Part shown: one piece after another, positions 12,301 to 24,500 of the stretch
How the letters are laid out: each line of letters begins with the position of its first letter
Numbering within the stretch: position 1 is the stretch's first letter
DNA from: Serilophus lunatus
Lineage: Eukaryota; Chordata; Aves; Passeriformes; Eurylaimidae
NCBI GenBank assembly: GCA_013399895.1
Contig: VXBA01005582.1
Coordinates: 62,325 to 126,324 of the forward strand
Direction: 5' to 3'
DNA: 64,000 nt
The notes under the pieces: generated by a model
What the model was told of the DNA's origin: nothing
Seen by the model: only the letters and a program-made list of their open reading frames with translations
The model's database searches: none
Made by a program: the position numbers and the translations under genes

Positions 12301-15300
12301 TGAACTTATAAACATTCCTGTGACAGACTAGTAAACCTGTTGGAGGTTGCTGAACGGTATTTGTCTGTGTCATGTAGTGTATGTGCTGCCATGTGCTGAG
12401 TTACCACTTACTCCTCTTGGGACGAATAAATATCCCAGAGTGTTACATCATGTTATTAAATGTTGTCTTGGACCACCTTGACAGCACGAGTACAGTCAAT
12501 CTGTCTGGCACACAAGTTTCTGCTGTTGTCTCCAAGCAGCTACATTTCCCTGCCCATGTTATTTCTGTCTTAACAACTCAAAGAAAAACCAAAAAAAATC
12601 AAGCTCCACAGGGTTGGGGATCCCCAAGCTATTTATAAAAGCTGCTTGCTCAACTCGTCATTATGCTGGGGCAACTGCATAGTGAAACTCATACACTTAC
12701 ACTGAGCACATATCAACTACAGTGTTGTAGATCATGTTTTCAGACAGAAAATACAAAGTCATTGAAGTAGCATTCCATCTACAGGAAGGGTTGTGACATT
12801 TAAAAAGGGATCACCTGTTCACATGCATCTGTGTACATACCCAGCATACACAGTTGTGTGTGCATCCATGTTGAGCATTTTGGGAAGTACCTCTTTGCAA
12901 AAGGGGACAACAATGAAAGAAGTCAATAAGTGAGGACATCAATTAAATCTCAATATTTGAAGGAGGAATGATCTTTGCCTCCTTTTTCATTGTTATTCTC
13001 TAAAAACAGGAGACACTTGAGCTATTTCTCTTGACCTGAGCAATCAAAGTCAGGTTCAGCTCCTTGAGAGGTTCTTCTAGAAGAAACAACAAGGCAGTGA
13101 CATTACTGTTTCTTGTTACTGTTCTGTTTGGTTTCTTTAAAGCTTAATGTATATAAATTTTAAAAGCATTTTTTACTCTAAGAAAACCCGATAGCTATAA
13201 GTAAGGAATAAGTAGCTACTATGTTCTAAAATTTGGGTTGGTACGATCAACTGATTATCTTGTCTGTTATATTTTGTAAAATCTGTTGATTTATTTGTCT
13301 CATAACTTAAACTTTATAATAGGTCATTAAACTCTTATGCCAGATGAAGATTTGTCTCCTTTTTCTGAAATTGTTCTTTTTTAAAGAGACCAGAGACCTT
13401 GTTGCCCCTTCCAAATCAATGAGCTTTTCAATTTGGAGTGGCTATATAGTGGTTTACTACAACAATCCTGTAAGTATTCAACAGGTAAATTCTCTAAACT
13501 TGGTGGAAATATTTCTTTTTGTCAATCCACACATCAAGCATCCTAATTGTCTGCTAATTACATTACTGAAGTTCAAGAGTGTCCTGTTACAGAAAAACTG
13601 CTTCCTCCTTTGCAAGCTCTTCAAACTAGACAAATGCATCCTGGATTAGATTGAGCAGAAATAAATAGTTAAATTAATATGATGGTTTTTTCCTTTAAAC
13701 CCCTTTTATTTTCTTAGGGTTTAGATAGCGAATGTAGGTAATCAGATTTGGTTGGATGCTGAAGCTATTAACTGGGTGCTAGCAGGCTGATCTCTTTGTC
13801 AAGGGAAATCAGATATCTTGTGTAAATAGAAACACGTTAAGATAGAGGACAGTTCAATTACAGTCAAAGTTGGATGCAGCTCTGCTCTCGTCTTAGATCT
13901 TCTGTAATAGATCTGTTTTTAGTGTCCCCTCACAAGCTTATACATAGAAACGCTGTCATAACAATTAATAGATCTTACAGACGGTCTTCATACAAAAGAG
14001 AGTTATTTTCTTTTTTGTTTTTAAGTCACTGAAACACCGGGTACAAGTACTCTCAAAGCTCAAAAGGATATGGAAACAGTGAGAGAGCTTGTACTAAAGG
14101 AATCGGGTAAAGGTAGAATAGATTTTTGAAAACCAGCAGGAATATCTGTCCTTACCTTCCTGGGCTGAAGTCAGCACAGCCCTGTCTTGTCCCAGTGCCC
14201 TGTTTCCATGAGCAGAGCTTTGCTCAAACTTCAGTTTTGAATGTCAGGTCTTCCTCTGGGGCAAAGAGACCTTTGAGTTTTGCCAATGACAGTTGAAAGC
14301 AGACTGTACAGTGGCTGAGACTGTGTGTATTCTATTGGAAGTTGTAGGGACAGGCTGTACCCCAAAATCTCAGTCTTTCGTATGACTTGGGCCGTGTACG
14401 GATAATGCATAGGCTGAAGTCTGTCTGTGGGGTCGAAGTGGGGTCAGCAGGTCTGGAAGGCTTTTTTCAAGTACAGAGTGGGATGATTCTGGTGGTGCAG
14501 TGGGATAGTGACAGGAAAAGGGCTGACAAGCACTTGCCTACCAGCACCTTCTGCCTGAGCACAGGAGTGGCTGCGTGGCCCATAACAACAGAGGTTTTTC
14601 ACATAGTTTTCTTTCTTTAAGTCAGTATTTTGGGCTGAGTCCTTCGTTGTTCACTTCTGTATTGAAATTTTGAGAATATTTATTTCCTATATAGTGTCAG
14701 CATTGCACTTAGCTGAGTTACTTATTCCATAATATACAGTGTAGCCTCCTGGTGTGCATGTGTGTATATATAACTTACTTGTATGTGAAACAATTTGTCT
14801 CCTCTCTTGATTTTCTAATTCTCTCAAAGGAAGGGGAACGTCTAAATCCTGAATTGTTACTGTTTTTTGATGTTTTCTATCACTTGATTTAAGAAATAGG
14901 TCCCTTGTCACACTGCAGCTATAACCTCATGCTCTAGTCAGGGGATCGAGGGGGCAAAACACTCTTTTTGAGTAGAAGAACTAAAAGGGAAAATAATATG
15001 ATGCATTGCTAGTACTCTGCAACCAGTTACCAGATATGTAACATTTTCTAGAGTATCTTAAGAGCAGAGCAGTAGTGTGTTGCTCAAAAGTTAGGTTCAA
15101 ATTTCTCATCTTCTACAGTGGAGAAAATTATTCATCAAAGAAACACTAGTGTGATTTTTTTTTTGCTTGTCTAGTGTGAGTGCTGCTAGTTAAATGTTTG
15201 CTTTGCTGCTGGCATAGATTGGAAATCTCCAAATGCCTCATGAAGGAGAAGTTACTCATGACAAAGAGCTTTCTTTCATTTGGACTGCAATTGATTCTTT

Positions 15301-17842
15301 CTGAAGTTTTTACCTACTTCAAGACTGTATTCTGCTAGGCTGGCACAGTTCAGCCTGGGGCAAAGGCAGATGCTAGTCAGGGAGTTAGTGTTTTCAGGCA
15401 CTTCGGCGTATTCTTTAAAAATAAACAAAAGAATTATAAGTATCAAAACAATACAGTAAAAATAACAACAACAACTATATCTCCCTTGGAAAGTAGATAG
15501 TGGTTGATATAGGAAAGCAACCATGGTGGCAGTTGCTAGCCTTTCCTCCAAGAAAACCCTCAGGAGAAGCTATCCTTAATTTGCAAGATTTTCACATTTA
15601 ACATTTTCATTTTTAAATGCAGATAGTTTCTGTTCTGAGAGAGCTATGTAAGAGATGAGATAAAAGGACAGTTGCAGTCTGTCATGGCACATATTTCAGG
15701 TGTGGGTGGCAGTCCTCCTGTACTCACATGGGGATCCCCAAGGGCCAGTTGGTAGCATGAGTCCAGCTGTAGAGGAGTTGTGAACAAGAGACTTGGCCAA
15801 GAGTTTTTAGTGAATCCTATGCACAGAAAAACAGGCTCGCGTTTTTTTTCTTCTTTAGGTTTAAGAAATCATGGGGATCTGGGCATATGTTATACTCTTG
15901 GGATACACAAGCATATGATTTTTTTTCTCAAGGGATAACAAAATTTGAGAAGCTATAGGGCCTGCACAATTTGCTATAAATGTGCAGGGATCTATTTGGC
16001 TGATAGTAGAATAGTGACTCTCGAGTGGGAGACAAATACTTTAGATTGAGTATTTTTTATTTGATTTTCTCCACTGAATACAATGAATATCTGGAAGTAG
16101 CATTCTTAGGAGGGTTTATAGAGATAACTAAGATAATTCAGGCAATTTGTACAAATTTTTATTTTCAGTTGATCATCCCAATGCCCTGACTCACAAACCT
16201 AGTCATCAATTTTTACTGGGAATACAAAGGTGACAGAAAGTCAGGTTTTTAACTTGAGATCTGTTCCATCTGGTGGAAAATTCCATTAGTTTAAAAAGTG
16301 TTGAGAATTTGTTCCCTCTTGCAGAATTACTTCTATAAATTTTATGTGATACTCTCCATTTAGTGAAGATTTTACTGGGCTTTACTATCAGATTTCAATT
16401 GGGTTGAATTCTTTATCTGATGTAATCAAGCAGCAACTCTGGCAGTCCAGTTCAGATTACCTATATTCATTCTGTGCAGAGATGCCTTCTCCTGAGTAGG
16501 GTTTAGGGCTTTTAGTGAATGTTCTTAACTTTGTGTATTCCTCAACTGGCAACTAAAAGTGGCCTAATGAAGGGCTGAAGCCCACCCTCCCATGACCTCC
16601 CATGTAGGTCACTTCTAGAATACAAAGGAAAATGTAATAAAAGCAGGTATTTTGCTTGCTGTAAGGAACAAGTTACATCTAATTGGAAACAGCCTGGTAG
16701 CTTTAAAATCTCCTTAGCATTTGAAGCGAGATGCAGTTATATACAGAGCTGTTCTTCTTTAAAAACTTTTTAACACCTGACATCAGAATGTGCACAAACT
16801 CCATGAAAGTTGCCACTCCTGTGAAATTCCATCAGATGCATTGGTTTTTTGCACAGTAATGTGAGAAAGAAGGAAGCCTTGGAGCATGACCCTCATTCTT
16901 TGTTCCTGTGGCCAGTACTACAAGTACCATTAATATTGTCCTGAGGGAGCAAGAAACTTAATTTTAAGCTATTACTCAATGCTAGACATTTGACAAAGGG
17001 ATAGCATTGGCATTACAGCTTTTGGTAGTGTATAGGACAAAAACTGGCCTTGCTTAGAGGTTTTCTCTGTGTTGCAGAAACTCACTTGGATTGGGTCTTC
17101 TCTGTTTGCACTGCTGAAAATGGGAACAGGCAGAGTGTTCTGTGGTTTGAGAAAACACTGATCCGTGTCACTTCACTTCTGCGTCCCAGAAAGGTTTGGG
17201 GAAAAAAGGCATCTAGAGGCTTTCTGTAGTGCAACTTTGTAATCTTCTGTTGTTTGGAGATTAATGGGTTTGTGCATATTGTTGAAACACTTGTATTCAA
17301 ACATTAATACTATCCTCAATATTTGTTTGTAATGATTGTTTCATCAATTGCTGATTTTATTATATTGGAAACTGCCATTATTAATAAAATGATATTGGAG
17401 TTTGGACATTGGATTATTTTTTCTGCATACTACAGAACAATTGCTTTTGATTTGTCATGTAACTGGTATCAGAGTAGATTCTTTCATTGATTTTATTGTA
17501 CAAGTAGTTTATTTGATTTATTTAAAATGTAAGGTCATGATTCTGTAAACTTTGGGCCAAAGCTTGGCCTGATGTATTTTGAGATCTATCAGTAAATTTG
17601 GAGAGTATCTAGGCAGGTGGTTTTGTTCACAGTATATATATGACGTGCCTTATGATGTCCTATTTGAAAAGCAGAATTTTTCTAGTCCTAACTCCTACTT
17701 GATCATATATAGGGCTCTAGAATCCCGATTCTAGTTATGTGCAAATTAATGAGTAATTTGGTGAGATATGATCAAATCTGGACCCTGATATGGTTGGTGT
17801 TGAAGTCTCCAATTCTGTACTATATGCAGCTCAGAATCTTCA
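9310..17842. other. Unique non-coding DNA, AT-rich, no supported gene
   Basis: No recognisable gene is present. The longest frame outside repeats in the window, about 157 codons at 10302-10775 on the plus strand, overlaps a second plus-strand frame and a minus-strand frame. It ends in a run of basic residues and has no domain I recognise. A very AT-rich patch, mainly ATAAATA-type words, lies at about 11582-11660. One weak exon-like segment at 11953 is listed separately. The stretch at about 17330-17600 resembles a TAAT-rich regulatory block, but this cannot be judged without comparative data. Confidence 0.6.
11953..12144 (+). other. Weak terminal-exon candidate
   Basis: A good polypyrimidine tract and AG (CCCCCTTTTCAG) end at 11952. 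They are followed by an open frame running to a TAA at 12142-12144, with a possible AATAAA at 12425-12430. The frame would encode about 63 residues starting EMCTAKCTLIQ, with a helical-looking middle (VEVLNKRLGEMQ). I do not recognise it. Acceptor-like sites followed by about 60 open codons are expected by chance several times in 64 kb. Confidence 0.1.
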
Positions 17843-17860
17843 AACCCTAACCCTAACCCT
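17843..17860. repeat. Interstitial telomere-like repeat, three AACCCT units
   Basis: Three perfect AACCCT units (the vertebrate telomere hexamer, C-rich strand) stand alone in unique sequence. The flanks are not subtelomere-like. Short interstitial telomeric sequences of this kind are usually attributed to telomerase-mediated break repair, or they arise by chance. Confidence 0.85.
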
Positions 17861-20489
17861 GGACTGTCTCACCCGGTGTGTGTCACTCACAGGTGTATAA
17901 AAGACCAGTCATTGATTTGGATTTGCATTTTACCTTTAGGAGTTAGAACATACTTGTTGTGTGGCTGGATCATGACTTGTCAAATTTATGTCCAGAAGGA
18001 GGAATATGTTAGTATGGGCCAAAACTGTTCCGTAAACCAAACCAATGAATGATTAGTGGGCGCAAGCAGGGAATTTTTTTTTTTTTCGCAACAACTGCAG
18101 CTGCTATCAAAGGCAAATTTAGCTGTCAAAAGAGGTTCCAGAAATTCAACTGATGGAAATGCTTTGCTGTAGTTTTCCGTCTAGCCTGTCACATTTAGCA
18201 GTGTCGCTTATGCAACAAATCAAAAATAAATGCTGTTCAACAAAGTACTGCCATTGATGTCTTTCCTTCTGGGGGTATGGTAATGATTTGCCATCAGCCA
18301 GAAAATTTTCTGCTGCTGGTTTCAAGGTGGTACCATTGGTTGAGTGAAATAGAGAAGTGCTGCTATTTACATTTCTGACTACAGCTGTTGTCAAGCTCCT
18401 GGCCAAAGGGAGATCCTTCACCTTTCCATGCCAGGCTGTTATTTCTAGTGATTGTGGCAGTGAGTTGTGTTTGCTGGTTAGGCAACGTGACTGGAAATGC
18501 GAGTACACTAAATGAAGTGTTATTTCAGGACTGGTGTTTCCCACATGCTTAATGCACTATGTAAAAGCAACCTGGATATATATCAACACCCACCCTTTAC
18601 AATGTTTTCCTCCTCATACTTTCGTAAAATCTTCCTGTATCCAACAAAGCAGATCTATAACTGTGTATATTTTTCTGTATTAACACGAGAGTTGCAGCCA
18701 AAATCTCTCAAAATAGCAAACTAAATTTATATTTTTAAATTTTTGCATCAGCTTAATTATTGATTAAAAAATTGGAACAAGATGTGAGATACTTATTTTC
18801 AATTTTATGTCAGAAGACATAAGTTGAAGTTGGTTAATTATAATGAACATGCTTGAAAAGATTCTCTGCTACAAGTGAAGTAGTTGTCATCATTTCAGTA
18901 TATAATTACCCAGAGAGCTTGCAAGTGATCTACATTGTGAGTCTAATCCCTAGGGTGCTGGTGCATATAAATAACTGCACATATGAACTGACTTCAGCAG
19001 TTGTACTCAGTGCACTCTTGTGCTGCAATTGCTGTTCTTTGGACCAGCGTGCCACCAAACCACAATAATTTTGTGCCTTTCAGGAGACAAATAATGCTTT
19101 GTAGTATTCACAAATGCCTAAACCTGAATGGTGCGTAGCATACTTCTTCATAATGAAGAATGCAAATTTCATACTTCTCAATTTTCTTCTTTAGTAGTAA
19201 TTTGTGTGTATTGATTTAAAAAAATATTTCCAAAATATGCATTGGCATGCATACTGTGTTATCCTTTATATAGCACTGAACTCTTAAGTGTATGGTGGCT
19301 TTTTGTCTTCAGAAACTTGAAAGAATAAAGAATTTGTAATTGACTCCACAGAATTCCTCTTTGCACAGTATGCAGCAATGCAAACATAGGTTTGGAGCTT
19401 TATTGAATTAAGTACTTCTATGAATTCAGATAAATATATATAATATGGAGTAGAAGTCTATCATATGAGAAAAATACGCACCAGGTATTTCACAACTACT
19501 GTGTTTTTTATTCTGAAAAATACTGCTATTCCATCTCTTCAATATCTTAACTTTTAGGTTATGTGGTTTGCGCTGTCTATAGCGTGCATGGTGTAAATTG
19601 TTTTGAAATGGGGCAGAAGTTGTAACTAAAAGGACTGCACCTCTAAATCCTGGACCTGCTTTGCTCTGACACATATTCATGTGTTAATTTCTTGGGGGAG
19701 AGGTGGATGGCTTGGGGGTTTTTGGATTTTGTTGGTGTTTTTTTGGTTTGTTGGTTTTTTTGCCAACTGTAAATACAGACTGAATACAGATTCACATAGA
19801 TTTGTTTCTTTTCAGAAATATACATGAACTGTGATGCCTAGGCAGATTGTCAAGGTCTTTCAATTTATCATTTTTAGTTTACTTGTAGGTTTAAAATATT
19901 ATTTTTATGCGTTGCCTTGACAGGTCTAATATGACGTCCAAGTCCAGCAATCTCAAAGCTTGTGGAAGGGCTAGAGGCTGAATTGAGTCAATAGATGTGT
20001 CAACTGTCCTGTGTTCAACTCCTTCCTGTGCGCCCACCTGGTGCTTTTCTAATGGAGTACTTTTTTGTGGTTTCTGTTTGCTCGCTGACTCCTATATCCC
20101 TCTTGTTCAGTCTGAAGGACCTAAATAGAAAAATTTTCCTGGAAGCTGCATCTTCCAGCTGTGCTGTTGTGGCTCATACCAGAGTTTGTGCACTCTGCAC
20201 AGAAAAGAGAAGAAAATTAAGAGGGTTTCTGTAATTTGCAGGCATATTTCAGCATTTCAGTAGTATTTTTTGGTGAAAACAAACTGATAAGACTTGAACT
20301 GTAAGTTTCAATGGGCGGGATGGCAAAATGTTTGAATTTAAGGGGGAAAATGAAAGGGAAAAATTTCTTCTAAATGAACTTGATAAATAGAGTTTATTTT
20401 ATTAGCAAATATGTAGATACTGCCTTTCAAAGGCAAAAATTGGGTAGCTTTCTTACTGACTGGAGTGGAAACGAAGAGCACTGCCCTAG
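17861..20489. other. Unique non-coding DNA
   Basis: No gene is seen. The G/T-rich low-complexity tract at 19691-19762 is listed separately. The 132-codon minus-strand frame at 18146-18544 shows no recognisable family. Confidence 0.65.
19691..19762. repeat. G/T-rich low-complexity tract
   Basis: About 70 bp are dominated by G and T, with words such as TTTTTTGGTTTG. The tract is the complement-type partner of the A/C-rich tracts elsewhere in the window. Confidence 0.75.
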
Positions 20490-21576
20490 AAAGGTGTCGT
20501 GGTTTGACCCTGGCTGGATGTCAGGTACCCACAAAAGCCTCTCACTCACTCCCCCCTGCAACTGGACAGAGGAGAGAAAATGTAACAAAGGTTTCCTGGA
20601 TTGAGATAAGGACCATGTGATATCCCTTACCAATTGCCATCACGGCCAAAACGGACTCCAAGTGGGGATATTAGCTAAATTTATTACTAATGGAATCAGA
20701 GCTTGAGAATGAGAAGTAAAATAAATCTTGAAGACACTACACTTTCCTCCCCCATCTGCCTCCTTCCAAGTTCTGCATCCTCCCCCTCAGCAGTGCAGGG
20801 ACAGGGGGAGTAGGGGTTATGGTCAGTTGTCGTTTCTGCCTCTGCTCAAAGAGAGGAGTCCTTCCCCTGCTTCCTATGGGGTCCCTCCCATGGGAGAGAG
20901 TCTTTCCTGAACTGCTCCATTGTAAATCCATTCCACGGGCAACAGTTCTTCAGACACTGCTGCCACATGGGTCACTTTTCCATGGGGTGCACTCTGTCAG
21001 GTGCAGGATGCTTCATCATCCTATCAGGAAGACCTGACCCAGCATGGGCTTCTCTCCCCATGAGTCAGCAGAGCCCTGCCAGGACGCTGCTCCAACATGC
21101 ACCTCCCATGGAGTCTCAGTCTCCTTCAGGCATTCACCTGCTCCAGCGTGGCCTCATCCAGGGGCTGCAGGCAGATCTCTGCACTCCTGTGGTCCTTCGT
21201 GGGCTGCAGGGGCACAGCTGCTCCACCATGGTCTTCACCACAGGCTGCAGGGGAACCTCAGCTCTGGCACCTGGAGAACCTCCTCACCCTCTCTCTGCGC
21301 TGACCTTGGTGTCTGCATTGTTGTTCACATGTTCTCACTCTGCTCTTCTCTGGCAGCCATCTTCATCTATCTCTTAACTTTTTTTTCTTCCTTCTTAAAT
21401 ATGTTATCACAAGGGCATTCCTGGTTGGCTCAGACTTGGCCAGCAGTGGGTCCATCCTGGAGTCAGCTTTTACAGGCACTGCCAGACATGGGGGAAGCTT
21501 CCAACAGTTTCTCAAAGAAGCCTGCCCTATAGTTCCCTGGCTACCAAAAATGGCCACAGAAACCCGATACAAAAGG
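20490..21576 (-). mobile_element. Solo endogenous-retrovirus LTR, with 5-bp target duplication
   Basis: The LTR proper is 20495-21571 (1077 bp). It begins TGTCGTGGTTTGACCC, ends GAAACCCGATACA, and is flanked on both sides by AAAGG (20490-20494 and 21572-21576). TG...CA ends plus a 5-bp duplication fit an ERVL-type insertion. I recognise the family from bird genomes. In its sense orientation, which is the minus strand here, it carries a TATA-like AT-rich element (21391-21402), a polyadenylation signal AATAAA (complement at 20680-20685) and an end reading GGGTCAAACCACGACA. The interior holds an array of similar GC-rich segments. No internal retroviral region adjoins it, so it is a solo LTR left by LTR-LTR recombination. 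Open frames inside it (up to 162 codons) are not genes. Confidence 0.92.
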
Positions 21577-24500
21577 TGACACGCTTGGCCTGCATAGTGA
21601 CACTCAAGTGTGCTTGCCTGTTCTTGTGACCATGGGATTTGCTTGGCAATACTGTATTTGATGTGCACATCCAAAGTGCCATGATTTTCTGTTAGAAAGA
21701 TGTGTAGTCTGCTGTGCACTTTTTGAGTGCAAAATTAGGAGTTTAGTTCTGTTAGGTTTTAGTTTCTGAGCTGTAGGCATTTGCACTCTCAGCACTGCGA
21801 CTTTTGGAGGAAAGTTGTGCTACAGATGTTTGACAGATTGTGACTTCTTATGCCCAGCAATTCAAGAGACTCCTTAGAGTGAAATTGTCATCCCAGTCAG
21901 TCAAGTCAATGATCAAGTTATAATCAACTTCGGAGTTGATGTTTCCATTAGAATTGGAGAAGTCTTGCTTGTCTGTAGGCTCATGTCAAAAGGGAAAGAG
22001 AAGAGTTGTCAGGTTATGCAAAGGACAATTTTAAGTCACTTGAAAATAAGAGGACATATGTTGAACAATTCTCATATTTAGTTATCAGTGCTTCTCACTC
22101 TTAACAGTATCAATTTGTACAGTAGACTACTGTGATTACTTTGTTACTATGGTTTAATTTTAAATTTCCCCCTGAGTAGCAAGTTATATTCAATGACAGA
22201 AAAACAATGAACAAGATATGAAAGTACTAAATGAATTTCCAAATAAGGTGCATTTTGTAAATAGATTCCCTTTCAAACATGGAAAATGAAAAAGTTTAAA
22301 GCTCTTTTTCCAGTGGATACTATGCTGGGTAGGATCTGTTCATGCACTCTATTTCTGCTCCCACCATTCTTTCTTTCACACTCGCATATTTTCCACAGTT
22401 TTTTTTCCACTTGCAGAGTTTAGTTAACATATATTCTCTCTTACGTATTCCTGGATTTCTGAAGTTAGGCTTCAGAATGCAATTATTTAACATATTGATG
22501 TAATGATTTAGCAACCTGAACAGATTAGCTGTAATTTAAAAATGAGGATCAGCTCATGTTCTTCTTGTTAAAATCTTGGGAACAAATCTCTGTATTTTGG
22601 GGGCGTCTGAAAATTACTCAACTTTTATTTCAGTGATGGTTAAATTTTCAGCCTCCAATTTGAAAACACTGGTTGTAAATGATCATATTAAATGGGAGGG
22701 GGGAAAAAAACCTACATTTTGATTTTGGGTGTAGAAGTCATATAATAGTTGTTCGAGTTGACGATGAGTAGAAACTTTAAAAACCTTGTAAGCTACCTGT
22801 GGGATGACTTTGGGGTCTGTGAAGTTACATAGCTCTACAGTTTTTGATTTCTGCTGAAACTGATTGGAAAATACTAGCACATGAAGCTGGACTGAAAGAA
22901 GAAGCAAGTTGAGCCTGCAATTCAGATACGAATTTTACAATTTGTGTCAGGTCTCTAAGTAAAATGTAAATGTTGAAGTAACAGTATGTGTGCCTTTATG
23001 TAAGCAGACAAAAAAGAAATTGTTAAAATATTCTGGTTTTATGCTCGAGGAGAAGAATTGTTGTAGTCTGAAGTGCCTTACTCTAATTTCCCTCAGTTAT
23101 TTTCTTTAAGTCTTTCACATAACCTCAAGGATAATTTCTTTGTACTCAGCAGTTCCAGCATCCTGAAGAGAAGCAGGGAACCGAAGCCTTTATCTTCCCT
23201 TCTTGAGGTGGGATTGAATGTTCTCTGGTGCCATTTGCATGTCAAACACCAGCTGGGAGTCCCAGAGCACCCCCTGAAAGGCCTTTGCCACCCCTGGCAC
23301 AGGGGGCTGTGGGAAAGCAGCAAGAGCAGTTGGGGCTTTGTGCTGCTGGCTTTGTTTTAGCCTGAGCCCCATCAGCAGTCACCTAACTGCACCAGGGACA
23401 AAAGGTAGCAACCCGAGAATTACTGCACTTAGGTCAGTATACAGCCTGTATTTCTCCATACTGAAGTTACACCATCACTGAAAATGAATGAAAAACTAGT
23501 TGAAAGTAGATACTGTGAAACTTTCTTTGAAAATTGTATGATTTATTAATGGTGATTTTTAAAACAATTTTGGTTTGTGAGTGGATTGTTGCTCTTTTAT
23601 AAATCTACCTTAGATGTTGTAAGTAAGAGCCCATTACTACTTCAGTTATTTTGAAATCAAGACAGAAAAACAACAGGTAGTTACATAATTTCATAAATTG
23701 TAAAAAATTATGGAAACCGTTGTATTGAAATATTTAAAAATCCTAGTATGACTTTATAATGTACTGTACTAATGAAATTTGATAACAGAACTGTGATATA
23801 GATAAATTTGTGTTTGAACAGCTGCGTGGTTCCCCAGAGGACAGTTCCAGAATCTCTCCTCTTCCAGAGTTATTGGTTAGGCTTAAGAAACGTGGCTTGG
23901 CTGTGGTTTGCAGCCAGAGTTGTTTCTGTGAAAAAAAGAAGTCCGTATTTATCAAGTCTAACCTTTCTGCAGTATGCTTGTAGTCGAGACTTCCTTAAGG
24001 ATGGCATTCTGCCTTGCAGATTGGAAACAATTTTTTCTGAAGTTTTAATTAGCTCAAAAACTTGGTGTTTTGTTTTGTTTTTCCAGCTGCCAAAACCTGT
24101 TCAATTATGAGTACGCTAAGATACCATTAAAAGTTTTTGGATTCAAGCCTAAGAGCGATTCAGGTGTTTTTGAGATGTTCACTAGTTTAGTTTTGGTCAT
24201 GAAATCTTTGAGACTGTTGCTTTCTACCTTTCTTATTTAATTTCTGGGGTGAGATTTATGCTATATATTCAGGTTTTTAATGAAGTGCTGTCCTGTGAGA
24301 AGAAAAAATAGTTTGTATTTCCTAACACTTCTTTTAGACAAGTTAAACTGAAGTGAAATCCCATAAACTGTGGACTTGGCCATTTGACATGCTAATGCAT
24401 CTCCATTGAATCTGAACAAGTAAAATATTTGGAGATTCCTTTATCTAAAATAGAAATTAAGAGACACTATGTAATTCTTCAGCTTGAGTCCTTTGAGTTG

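Noticed and set aside
17717..17734. Palindrome CTAGAATC-CC-GATTCTAG
   Set aside because: The arms are short with a 2-nt centre and no supporting context. It is likely chance.
21044..21532. A 162-codon plus-strand frame and two overlapping frames
   Set aside because: They lie entirely within the solo LTR and run antisense to it. They have no domain.
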